A stretch of 64,000 nucleotides of DNA, taken from positions 1 to 64,000 of the forward strand of contig PUHO01000019.1 in the NCBI GenBank assembly GCA_002995645.1. The letters are read 5' to 3'. Position 1 is the first letter of the stretch. The number at the start of each line of letters is the position of its first letter. Under the pieces are notes generated by a model, which saw nothing but the letters and a program-made list of their open reading frames with translations, made no database searches and was not told the DNA's origin. The position numbers and the translations under genes are program-made. This stretch comes from SAR324 cluster bacterium. Lineage in GTDB: Bacteria; SAR324; XYD2-FULL-50-16; HCM1. Shown one piece after another: positions 34,920-44,225 of this stretch.

Positions 34920-36437
34920 ATGCCTTTATTAGAAATGAATGATATTGTTAAGAAGTTTGGTGATTTTTATGCGCTAAATAAAATATCATTACAAGTAGAC
35001 GTCGGAGAATGTTTAGGGCTTTGTGGAGAAAACGGATCTGGGAAATCAACTTTAATGAAAGTACTCTCGGCAGTATGGCCATACGGAACATGGGAAGGCA
35101 ATATTATATTTAACGGCGAAGAGTTAAAAGCAACGGCTATTCACGAAACAGAAGCAAAAGGAATCGTTATTATCCACCAAGAGTTAATGTTAGTTCCCGG
35201 ATTAAGTGTTGCTGAGAATATTTTTATGGGAAGAGAACCAAAAACAAAATTCGGTTTAATTGATTATGACAAAATGTTTTCAGAAAGTCAAATTCTACTA
35301 GAACGTTTAGGAATTACCTCTATTAACGTAACCTCCCCTATTATGAACTATGGCGGAGGACACCAACAATTAATAGAAATTGCAAAAGCTTTAAGTAAAA
35401 ATGCAAAGCTGATTATTTTTGACGAACCTTCTTCTTCTTTAACAGAAACGGAAACAAAAACTTTATTACATATTATTCAAGATTTAAAGGATAAAGGCAT
35501 TGCTTGCGTGTATATTTCACATAAACTGAACGAAGTAAAAGCAATCTGCGATTCCGTTTCTATTATACGAGACGGAGAATATGTTGGATCAAGAAAAATA
35601 GAAGAAATAACAACGGACGATATTGTCACCATGATGGTAGGGCGGGAAATGAACAACCTTTTTCCAAGAGAAGATCACGAAATCGGCGAAGTGATTCTAG
35701 AAGCAAGGCATGTAACTTGTTATGATGCAACCAACCCTAAGATGCAAAAAGTAAAAGATATTAACTTCAAAGTAAGAAAAGGAGAAATACTAGGCATTTC
35801 CGGTTTAGTCGGTGCAGGAAGAACAGAAACCTTGTCTGCGATTTTTGGTTTTTATCAAGGAAATCATAATCAAGAAGTTTACCTAGACGGTAAAAAATTA
35901 ACTATTAAACAACCGCAAGATAGTATTAAACATAGTATTGCCATGGTGCCGGAAGACAGGAAGAAAAAAGGTATTGTTGCCATTGAATCAGTCGGTCGTA
36001 ATATTACTATGACCACACTGGCAAAACATGCAAATAAATTCGGTGTGATTAACCTTGCAACAGAGATTAACACTATTGACAAACGAATGCAGGAACTAGG
36101 TATTAAAGCGACTAGCTCGGACGTTCCTATTGGCACGCTTTCCGGCGGTAATCAGCAAAAGGCAGTTATTGCAAAAATGTTGGAAGTTAACCCTAAAATT
36201 TTAATTTTAGACGAACCTACACGCGGAGTGGACGTTGGGGCTAAATATGAAATATATAAACTAATTTTTAAAATTGTAAAACAAGGTACCTCCGTTATTA
36301 TTGCTTCTTCTGAACTTTCGGAAGTACTCGGCATTTCTGATCGCGTATTAGTTTTTGCCGAAGGAGAATTAAAAGCAAGATTTATTAATGACGGTACGTT
36401 AAACCAAGAAAAAATTATGGCGGCGGCTATATCTTAA
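34920..36437 (+). CDS. xylG: D-xylose ABC transporter ATP-binding protein
   Basis: 505 residues with two ABC domains. First: CGENGSGKSTLMKVLSAVWPYG (Walker A), YGGGHQQLIEIAKAL signature and LIIFDEPSSSLTETE. Second: ISGLVGAGRTETLSAIFG (degenerate P-loop), IGTLSGGNQQKAVIAKMLEV and ILILDEPTRGVDVGAKYEIY. The degenerate second site is normal in this family. It partners XylF and XylH. Ribosome site GAAGGAG. Confidence 0.96.
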   Translation: MPLLEMNDIVKKFGDFYALNKISLQVDVGECLGLCGENGSGKSTLMKVLSAVWPYGTWEGNIIFNGEELKATAIHETEAKGIVIIHQELMLVPGLSVAENIFMGREPKTKFGLIDYDKMFSESQILLERLGITSINVTSPIMNYGGGHQQLIEIAKALSKNAKLIIFDEPSSSLTETETKTLLHIIQDLKDKGIACVYISHKLNEVKAICDSVSIIRDGEYVGSRKIEEITTDDIVTMMVGREMNNLFPREDHEIGEVILEARHVTCYDATNPKMQKVKDINFKVRKGEILGISGLVGAGRTETLSAIFGFYQGNHNQEVYLDGKKLTIKQPQDSIKHSIAMVPEDRKKKGIVAIESVGRNITMTTLAKHANKFGVINLATEINTIDKRMQELGIKATSSDVPIGTLSGGNQQKAVIAKMLEVNPKILILDEPTRGVDVGAKYEIYKLIFKIVKQGTSVIIASSELSEVLGISDRVLVFAEGELKARFINDGTLNQEKIMAAAIS

Positions 36438-36460
36438 AAAATAATTATGGAGGGCACAGA

Positions 36461-37597
36461 ATGAGTATTAAAGCGCTTTTTAACAAATATAAAATGCTAT
36501 CTTTATTGATAGCCACCTTAATTATTTGGATATTTTTCCATTTATTAACAGAAGGACACTACTTACAACCTCGTAATATTGCTAACTTGTTTCGTCAAAT
36601 GGCAATTACAGGCGTACTTGCTTCTGGCATGATGTTTGTTATTATTAACGGAGAAATAGATCTTTCTGTTGGTTCTTTATTGGGCTTACTAGGCGGTGTT
36701 GGGGCTATCTTAAATGTTTGGCTTCAACTTTCGCTTGCGCCAACAATTGCTATTGTCATTGTTCTTGGCATCTTAATTGGTGCGTTTAACGGCTATTGGA
36801 TTGCATATAGACGTATTCCTTCTTTTATTGTGACCTTGTCCGGTTACCTAGCTTTTAGAGGTATTGTTTTAGGACTGACTAAAGGGCAAACTATCGCACC
36901 AATTGACGACTCGTTTAGCTATCTTGGAAACGGCTATATTCCCTCTATTGGCGGCTATATTATTGCTACTATATTAATCATTGCTTATATATTTTCTATT
37001 TATGCAGAGCGAAGTAACCGCATTAAATATAAATTACCTGTTGCGCCGTTTAGAAACGATGCGTTAAAAGCGATTGGCACGACTATTATTGTATTTGGAT
37101 TAATTGCCATTTTCAACTTGCAAAGCGGTATGCCTTTTCCGGTGCTTATTCTTTTAATTTTACTCGTTGGATTAACGTTTATAGCGAATAAAACTATTTT
37201 AGGAAGGCGAATTTATTCTATTGGAGGCAATAAGGAAGCAACAAAAATGTCCGGTATTAACGTAGATCGGTTTAAGTTATATGTTTTTATGATTATGGGC
37301 GCTATGGCAGCTATAGCCGGGTTATTAACAACGGCAAGGCTAGGTTCAGGCGATCCTTCAGCCGGTAATATGGGAGAACTAGACGCTATTGCTTCTTGCT
37401 TCATTGGTGGCGCCTCTATGCGCGGCGGCGTGGGAACAATTTCCGGCGCTTTAATGGGAGCTTTAATTATGGCGTCACTAGATAACGGTATGTCTATGAT
37501 GGGAATTGATACTTTTTGGCAAATGATTGTTAAAGGTTCTGTTTTATTAATTGCCGTTTGGATTGACGTATTATCTTCTAATAAAAAAGAGGCGTAA
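36461..37597 (+). CDS. xylH: D-xylose ABC transporter permease
   Basis: 378 residues, about ten membrane helices. GVLASGMMFVIINGEIDLSVGSLLGLLGG, RRIPSFIVTLSGYLAFRGIVLGLTKG and the permease EAA-like YSIGGNKEATKMSGINVDRFKLYVF loop, plus ASCFIGGASMRGGVGTISGALMG, are all typical of XylH/RbsC permeases. It starts after a good GGAGGG site. A 0.9-kb repeat region separates it from xylB. Confidence 0.96.
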   Translation: MSIKALFNKYKMLSLLIATLIIWIFFHLLTEGHYLQPRNIANLFRQMAITGVLASGMMFVIINGEIDLSVGSLLGLLGGVGAILNVWLQLSLAPTIAIVIVLGILIGAFNGYWIAYRRIPSFIVTLSGYLAFRGIVLGLTKGQTIAPIDDSFSYLGNGYIPSIGGYIIATILIIAYIFSIYAERSNRIKYKLPVAPFRNDALKAIGTTIIVFGLIAIFNLQSGMPFPVLILLILLVGLTFIANKTILGRRIYSIGGNKEATKMSGINVDRFKLYVFMIMGAMAAIAGLLTTARLGSGDPSAGNMGELDAIASCFIGGASMRGGVGTISGALMGALIMASLDNGMSMMGIDTFWQMIVKGSVLLIAVWIDVLSSNKKEA

Positions 37598-38500
37598 TTT
37601 TTTATGCTGTTTGCCTTTGTTTTTAGGAAGGCAGCAACTTAACTTTTAAATATAGCAAATAAAGTCTAACGTTCGGCTAGTGTAGAAAGTGTAATCTTTG
37701 TTCTTGTTTGTCTTTGTTCCTAGTTGGAAAAGTTGGCAACTTAACTTTTAGATATAGCAAATAATGTTTTACGTTCGGCTAGTATAAAACTTGTAATCTT
37801 TTATTCTGTTTGCCTTTGTTTTTAGAAAAGTTGGCAACGTGCTTTTAGATATAGCAAAGAATGTTTTATGTGTGACTTTTGTAAAACTTGTAACCTTTGT
37901 TCTTGTTTGTCTTTGTTTTTAGAAAAGTTGGCAACGCATTTTTAGATATGGCAAAGAATGTTGTATGTTTGATTATTGTAGAAAGTGTAACCTTTTATTC
38001 TGTTTGCCTTCGTTCCTAGTTGGAAAGTTGGCAACTTAACTTTTAGATATAGCAAATAATGTTGTATGTGTGGCTATTGTAAAACTTGTAATCTTTCATC
38101 TTATTAGCTATTATTTATTTGTTTGCCTTCGTTCCTAGTTGGAAAGTTGACAACGTGTTTTTAGATATAGCAAATAATGTTGTATGTGTGGCTATTGTAA
38201 AACTTGTAACCTTTGTTCTTGTTTGCCTTTGTTTTTAGGAAACAAGGCAACGTAATTTTAGATATAGTAAATAAGGTCTAACGTTCGGCTAGTGTAAAAC
38301 TTGTAATCTTTCATCTTATTAGCTATTATTTATTTGTTTGCCTTTGTTCCTAGTTGGAAGGCTGGCAACGTGCTTTTAGATATAGCAAATAATGTTGTAT
38401 GTTTGGCTAGTGTAGAAAGTGTAACCTTTTATCTTGTTAGCTATTATTTATTTGTTTGCCTTTGTTCCTAGTTGGAAAACTTGGCAACATAATTTTTACT
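37598..38500. repeat. Imperfect direct-repeat array between xylH and xylB
   Basis: Eight to nine head-to-tail copies of an AT-rich unit with period about 97 bp, or about 119 bp where an extra 22-bp CATCTTATTAGCTATTATTTAT-type insert is present. Core strings: TTTGYCTTYGTTYCTAGTTGG, AAGTTGGCAAC, TTTTAGATATAGCAAA, TAATGTTGTATGT and TGTAAAACTTGTAATCTTT. TTGGCAAC-type cores recur near 37627, 37733, 37831, 37928, 38028, 38147, 38240, 38366 and 38482. It contains no gene and no strong hairpin. Units vary but order is regular, unlike CRISPR. Confidence 0.85.
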
Positions 38501-38510
38501 TATATTACTT

Positions 38511-40010
38511 ATGTTTCTTGGTATTGATCTCGGCACTTCTAGCGTAAAAACAATATTGCTAGATAGTACGCAAAAAATTATAGATAGCGCGTCTGTTGCT
38601 TTTTCTATTTCTCGTCCTAAACCTTTATGGTCTGAGCAAAACCCGCAAGAATGGTGGGACGGCGTAATACAAACTTTGCAGGATTTGAAAACAAGGAATC
38701 CGACTTTAATGAAGCAAGTTGCCGGTATTGGGCTATCTGGGCAAATGCATGGCGCTGTTCTTTTAGATAAAGAAAACAAGGTCTTACGTCCGGCTATTTT
38801 ATGGAATGACGGAAGAACACAAGCAGAGTGTAGCGAATTAGAAAGCTTAGCGCCTCATATCCAAGAAATTACAACTAACCTAACAATGGCAGGCTTTACC
38901 GCGCCTAAACTATTATGGGTGAAAAAGTATGAAAATGAAATTTTTCAAAAAACAGCGAAAGTTTTATTACCTAAAGATTATATTTGCTTTAAACTAACAG
39001 GCGAATACGTATCGGACACCTCTGATGCAAGCGGCACATTATGGCTAGACGTGAAAAAACGAACTTGGAGTCAAGAAATCTTGCAAGCACAAGGCTTGTC
39101 TTTATCACATATGCCAAAGCTAGTAGAAGGCAGCCAAGCTATGGGCAAAGTAAAAGAAGAAATTAAAAAACACTTTGGTTTTGAAAAAGAGGTAATCGTC
39201 ACCGGGGCAGGTGATAACGTAGCTAACGCCGTCGGGCTAGGCATTATAGATAACAGGGACACGCTCTTATCTATTGGGACGTCCGGCGTTATTTTTAACG
39301 TATCTGATCAAGTTAACGCCAATCCTGAACTTACAGTGCATTCATTTTGCCACGCATTCCCTAATACATGGCACACAATGAGCGTTAACCTTGCCGTATC
39401 GGCAGCAATCAACTGGGGAGTGGAAACGCTTTCTAATGATAAAAAACAAGAAAACTTAATTCAAAACATAATCAAATTAAGTCAAGAAATACAAGACAGT
39501 ATTCCTTTAACAAAAACAAGTTTAGAAACAAATGAAAACGGGTTGCCTATTTTCTTACCCTATCTTTCCGGAGAAAGAACGCCTTGTAATAACAGTATGG
39601 CAACTGGATCTATGATAGGACTTACTTTAGAAACAACCACGCAAAAAATAATGTACGCTATACTAGAAGGCATTGGGTTTAATTTTCGTCAATCGCTAGA
39701 ATGCTTACAAGCTAGCGGCGCGAACATAGGCAAAATATACGTTGCCGGCGGGGGAACACAAAACGCATACTTACTAGATCTCATTGCTAGCATTTTAAAT
39801 ATAGAATTATATCTTACTCAAGATTCCGCAGTTGGCGGGGCTTTAGGAGCAGCTCGTTTAGCGATGATTGCGACCGGTGAATCGATTCGCCAAGTGGTAT
39901 ATAAACCAAAGATAATAAAAACCATAGCGCCTATTGAATCAGTGCAATCTATTTTGAATACAAGATACCAACGTTATTTAAAAATATACCCTATAACAAA
40001 ACAAATATAA
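38511..40010 (+). CDS. xylB: Xylulokinase
   Basis: 499-residue FGGY-family kinase making xylulose 5-phosphate. N-terminal FLGIDLGTSSVKTILLD, GLSGQMHGAVLLD and WNDGRTQAE, FLPYLSGERTPCNNS and GGGTQNAYLLDLIASIL in the ATP domain. The MHG tripeptide is characteristic of xylulokinases. It follows the 0.9-kb repeat gap after xylH and is 12 bp upstream of tal. Confidence 0.96.
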   Translation: MFLGIDLGTSSVKTILLDSTQKIIDSASVAFSISRPKPLWSEQNPQEWWDGVIQTLQDLKTRNPTLMKQVAGIGLSGQMHGAVLLDKENKVLRPAILWNDGRTQAECSELESLAPHIQEITTNLTMAGFTAPKLLWVKKYENEIFQKTAKVLLPKDYICFKLTGEYVSDTSDASGTLWLDVKKRTWSQEILQAQGLSLSHMPKLVEGSQAMGKVKEEIKKHFGFEKEVIVTGAGDNVANAVGLGIIDNRDTLLSIGTSGVIFNVSDQVNANPELTVHSFCHAFPNTWHTMSVNLAVSAAINWGVETLSNDKKQENLIQNIIKLSQEIQDSIPLTKTSLETNENGLPIFLPYLSGERTPCNNSMATGSMIGLTLETTTQKIMYAILEGIGFNFRQSLECLQASGANIGKIYVAGGGTQNAYLLDLIASILNIELYLTQDSAVGGALGAARLAMIATGESIRQVVYKPKIIKTIAPIESVQSILNTRYQRYLKIYPITKQI

Positions 40011-40022
40011 AAGTTACAACCT

Positions 40023-40988
40023 ATGAATAAATTAGATCAATTAAAACAGCATACTATTGTCGTGGCAGATAGTGGCGATTTTCACAGTATAGCCCAATTT
40101 AAACCGCAAGATTGTACGACTAATCCGTCTTTAATCTTACAAGCTTCGCAAAAAGAAGAATACGTTCATCTTGTGGATAACGGGATTATATGGGCTAAAG
40201 AGAATTTAGCGAAGTATAGCGCTATTTCTTTAGTTGAGTTAGCTTGTGAAAAAGTGGCAACTAATTTTGTAACTGAATTACTGCAACTTGTGCCAGGTCG
40301 TGTTTCTATTGAAGTGGACGTTACGGCGTCTTTTGATAAACAACGAACAAAAGCCATTGCAAAGCGTCTAATTAGCATTCTTGAGCAAGAAAATATACCA
40401 CGTAATCGCATTCTTATTAAAATCGCCACGACTTGGGAAGGTATTTGCGCGGCAAAAGAACTAGAAGAAGAAGGCATTAATTGTAATTTAACTTTATTAT
40501 TTTCTAAAGCGCAAGCTATTGCCTGTGCGCAAGCTAAGGTTTTTTTAGTTTCTCCTTTTGTTGGGCGTATTCTTGATTGGTATAAGAAAAATGAAAATAA
40601 AGAATATACGCAGCAAACCGATCCCGGCGTTGTATCTGTTAAGGATATCTATAATTATTACAAACGTTTTGATTATAAAACTATCGTTATGGGCGCGAGT
40701 TTTAGGAATATAGGAGAAATAGAAGAGTTATACGGTATTGACAGGTTAACGATTTCGCCAAAGTTGTTAACTGAACTAGAGCAAGACACAAAGCCTATGG
40801 CAGTTAAATTAACAGTAGAAAAAGCAAAAGCTTTAGCAATGGAAGATATAATTTTTGATGAAGCAACTTTCCGTTGGGAACATAACCAAGATGCAATGGC
40901 AGTACAAAACCTTGCGCAAGGTATTCGTAATTTTGCTATTGATTTAGCTCGTTTACAGGCTATTATTAAAGAAAAACTAGCTCAGTAA
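40023..40988 (+). CDS. tal: Transaldolase (TalB type)
   Basis: 321-residue class I enzyme of the nonoxidative pentose phosphate pathway. Starts MNKLDQLKQHTIVVADSGDF, then TTNPSLILQAS, the Schiff-base lysine in RILIKIATTWEGI, NLTLLFSKAQAIACAQAKVFLVSPFVGRI and ASFRNIGEI. It uses sedoheptulose 7-phosphate made by the facing transketolase. It follows xylB by 12 bp in the same orientation. Confidence 0.95.
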   Translation: MNKLDQLKQHTIVVADSGDFHSIAQFKPQDCTTNPSLILQASQKEEYVHLVDNGIIWAKENLAKYSAISLVELACEKVATNFVTELLQLVPGRVSIEVDVTASFDKQRTKAIAKRLISILEQENIPRNRILIKIATTWEGICAAKELEEEGINCNLTLLFSKAQAIACAQAKVFLVSPFVGRILDWYKKNENKEYTQQTDPGVVSVKDIYNYYKRFDYKTIVMGASFRNIGEIEELYGIDRLTISPKLLTELEQDTKPMAVKLTVEKAKALAMEDIIFDEATFRWEHNQDAMAVQNLAQGIRNFAIDLARLQAIIKEKLAQ

Positions 40989-42120
40989 AGGGAGTGCTAG
41001 AAAGGTTATTATTAGCTGTTATTTTGCTTTCTTGGTTTTGTATGGTTATGTTTTGAGTCTGTTTTAGTTAGGCAAGTCCCTACAAGCTTTTGTAATCTAG
41101 TCCACTATCTATATTTACAATAGCATGATTCTACAAGCAAGGCAAGCCCTTGCAATTATTTTTAATCAAGCGCCCGCAAGTTTTTATTATCTAGTCCCCC
41201 GCCAAGATTGACAACCTAGGGAAGCAACAGGCAATAGCATGATTGTATAATCAAGGTAAGTACTTGCAATTGTTTATTATTTAGCCTCAGCCAAGATTGA
41301 CAACCTAGGGAAGTAACAGGCAATAGCATGACTCTAGAAACAAGATAAGTACTTGCAATTGTTTATTATTTAGCCCCAGCCAAGATTGACAACCTAGGGA
41401 AGCAACAGGCAATAGCATGACTCTAGAAACAAGGTAAGTCGCTATAATTGTTTATTATTTACCCCCGCCAAGATTGACAACCTAGAGAAGCAACAGGCAA
41501 TCACAAGTTTTTACAACCTAGAGAAGTAACAGGCAATAGCATGACTCTAGAAACAAGGTAAGTACTTGCAATTGTTTATCATTTAGCCCATCGTTAAGAT
41601 TATCAACCTAGAGAAGTAACAGGCAATAGCATGACTCTAGAAACAAGGTAAGTCTATGAAATTGCTTATTATTTAGCCCACTGCTAAGATTGTCAACCTA
41701 GAGAAGCAACAGGCAATAGCATGACTCTAGAAACAAGATAAGTACTTGCAATTATTTATTATTTAGCCCGCTACTAAGATTGACAACCTAGGGAAGCAAC
41801 AGGCAATAGCATGACTCTAGAAATAAGGTAAGTCCCTGCAATTGTTTATTATTTAGCCCGCTGCTAAGATTGACAACCTAGAGAAGCAACAGGCAATAGC
41901 ATGACTCTAGAAACAAGGTAAGTCTATAAAATTGTTTATCATTTAGACCACTGATAAGATTGTCAACCTAGGGAAGTAACAGGCAATAGCATGACTCTAG
42001 AAGCAAGGTAAGTACTATGCAATTGTTTATTATTTAGCCCCAGCCAAGATTGACAACCTAGAGAAGCAACAGGCAATAGCATGACTCTAGAAGCAAGGTA
42101 AGCCCTTATAATCGTTTACT
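40989..42120. repeat. 90-bp direct-repeat array between tal and tkt
   Basis: The string GCATGA(C/T)TCTA(G/C) recurs at 41123, 41237, 41327, 41415, 41539, 41629, 41719, 41809, 41899, 41989 and 42079; from 41539 on the spacing is exactly 90 bp. A full unit reads roughly CAAGATTGACAACCTAGGG, AAGCAACAGGCAATAGCATG, ACTCTAGAAACAAGGTAAGT, then TGCAATTGTTTATTATTTAGCCC. The first units are more diverged and one is lengthened by about 34 bp of internal repeat. No coding frame, no CRISPR-like unique spacers. It fills the convergent gap completely. Confidence 0.9.
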
Positions 42121-42126
42121 TTATCA

Positions 42127-44133
42127 TTAAAGCATATCTTTGATTTGAGATACTAGGTTTTCTACTGTAAAACCAAAATGACGGAACAATTCTTCTGCTT
42201 TACCAGACGCGCCAAAGCCGCCCATTCCTATAAAACGACCGTTTGAACCTAGGTATTTTTCCCAACCGTACGAAATACCTGCCTCTATTCCAATACGTGC
42301 CGTATTGTCTTCGCCAAGTACTCTTTTTTGATAAATTTTGTCCTGTTTTTCAAATAATTCCATACAAGGCATAGAAACAACAACAACCTTTTTTCCTTCT
42401 TTTACTAAAATATCAAAGGCTTGCGTTGCTAATGAAACTTCTGAGCCTGTTGCTAAAATTGTAATATTTCTGTCATCTTTATACTCCTCTCCTCGTATAA
42501 TATACGCGCCTTTAGCACATAAATTTGTATCTGAATTATGCCCTGTTCGAATCAATGACAAATTTTGTCTTGAAAGAGCTAACGCACTTGGCGTTTTTTT
42601 TGTTTGCAAAACTAACTCCCAACATTCTGCCGTTTCAATAATATCAGCCGGGCGATAAGTATGAAAATTAGGCATGGAACGCATAGAAGCTAAGGTCTCT
42701 ACCGGTTGGTGTGTTGGACCGTCTTCGCCAACGCCAATGCTATCATGTGTTAAAACATAAATCGGCGCTATTTCCATTATAGCCGCTAGACGTTGCGCCG
42801 GTCTGGCATAATCGCCAAAGACCATAAAAGCCCCACCGTAAGCAATGCCTGCCCCGCTTAGTGTTAGTCCGTTCATCATAGCGCCCATAAGGTGCTCTCT
42901 GATCCCGTAATCTATATAACTACCTTTATACTGCGTTTCTGGAAAAACGTATTCTTGCGTTGTTGTCTTTGTTAAATTAGACGGTGTTAAATCGGCGCTC
43001 CCTCCTATCATATAAGGGACTTGCACGTTAATCACCTCTAGAATCATATTTGACGCTTTACGAGATGCTACCTCCGTTTTATTTTGTATGTGCTCTTTCT
43101 TAAATGCTTGTATTTGTGAAAATAATTCTTTAGGAAGAATACGTTCTTTTCTGTCCAGTAATTCTTGTTGTATACTTGCCTCTTTAGATTGATACGTTGC
43201 TTCCCAAGCTGCGTAAGCTTTTCTCCCTTTCTCTAAGCATTGACGCCAATCTGCAAGGATATCTTCCGGAATAGAAAAAGGCGCGGATTTCCAATTTAAA
43301 TAATCTTTTAAACCTTGTAATTCTTCTGCTCCAAGTGGGGCACCGTGCACCGTATGTTTTCCCGCTTTTGTTGGCGCACCTTTGCCAATAGTGGTTTTAC
43401 AAGCTATCATTGTTGGTTTAGTGGCGCTCTGCGCTGTTGTAAGCGCTTGTTGGATTGCTTCGTAATCATGCCCGTCTATGCTTATTACATCCCAACCGCA
43501 AGCTTCAAAACGCGCCGCTTGGTTAGTTACCGACGCAAGGCTTACTTCCCCTTCAATTGTGATATTATTATTATCCCATAACACTATTAAATTCTTTAAC
43601 TGCTGCTTACCGGCAAAGTCAATAGCTTCGTGGGAAATCCCTTCCATTAAACAACCGTCGCCAACAAGAACGTAAGTTTTATTATTAATTAAATCGTCAC
43701 CAAAACGGCTATTTAACATACGTTCGCCAAGAGCCATTCCCACTGCCGTTGCAATCCCTTGCCCTAAAGGTCCGGTAGTTGTTTCAATACCTTCCATATG
43801 TCCATATTCCGGGTGCCCTGCCGTATTAGATTGAAATTGACGAAAGTGCTTCATATCGTCTATAGAAACGTCTTTATACCCACTAAGAAAAAGTAAAGAG
43901 TATAGAAGCGCGGAACCGTGTCCGGCTGAAAGTACAAACCGATCCCGGTTGAACCATTGCGAATGGTTTGGATCAAATTTTAAAAACTCACTCCATAACA
44001 CAGTCATTACGTCTGCCATTCCTAAAGGCAAGCCGGGATGCCCCGAGTTTGCTTTCTCAATCGTTTCTGCTGATAGAATGCGAAGTGCCGACGCCATATT
44101 ATAATACTTAGTCATACTTTTCCTTATATTCAA
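42127..44133 (-). CDS. tkt: Transketolase
   Basis: 668-residue TPP enzyme. SGHPGLPLGMADVMTVLWSEFLKF, HGSALLYSLLFLSGY, TGPLGQGIATAVGMALGE, the thiamine motif GDGCLMEGISHEAIDFAG with NNN, and THDSIGVGEDGPTHQPVETLASMR are all family-typical. It converts pentose phosphates into sedoheptulose 7-phosphate and glyceraldehyde 3-phosphate and completes the xylose route with Tal. It converges on xylB-tal across the 90-bp repeats. Confidence 0.97.
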   Translation of the reverse strand: MNIRKSMTKYYNMASALRILSAETIEKANSGHPGLPLGMADVMTVLWSEFLKFDPNHSQWFNRDRFVLSAGHGSALLYSLLFLSGYKDVSIDDMKHFRQFQSNTAGHPEYGHMEGIETTTGPLGQGIATAVGMALGERMLNSRFGDDLINNKTYVLVGDGCLMEGISHEAIDFAGKQQLKNLIVLWDNNNITIEGEVSLASVTNQAARFEACGWDVISIDGHDYEAIQQALTTAQSATKPTMIACKTTIGKGAPTKAGKHTVHGAPLGAEELQGLKDYLNWKSAPFSIPEDILADWRQCLEKGRKAYAAWEATYQSKEASIQQELLDRKERILPKELFSQIQAFKKEHIQNKTEVASRKASNMILEVINVQVPYMIGGSADLTPSNLTKTTTQEYVFPETQYKGSYIDYGIREHLMGAMMNGLTLSGAGIAYGGAFMVFGDYARPAQRLAAIMEIAPIYVLTHDSIGVGEDGPTHQPVETLASMRSMPNFHTYRPADIIETAECWELVLQTKKTPSALALSRQNLSLIRTGHNSDTNLCAKGAYIIRGEEYKDDRNITILATGSEVSLATQAFDILVKEGKKVVVVSMPCMELFEKQDKIYQKRVLGEDNTARIGIEAGISYGWEKYLGSNGRFIGMGGFGASGKAEELFRHFGFTVENLVSQIKDML

Positions 44134-44225
44134 ATTAAATATGTTATTATATTTTTAAGATACGTTAATCATAGTAAAATATTTATTACCATATAGTCAA
44201 ATCACATAGGCTATCTTATTGATTT

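Noticed and set aside
37598..42120. CRISPR arrays in the xylose region
   Set aside because: The whole unit repeats (about 97-119 bp or 90 bp); there are no short fixed repeats with unique spacers and no cas genes.
41150..42120. TTGACA inside each 90-bp unit as a promoter array
   Set aside because: No consistent -10 hexamer lies 16-18 bp downstream; the match is probably chance within the repeat.
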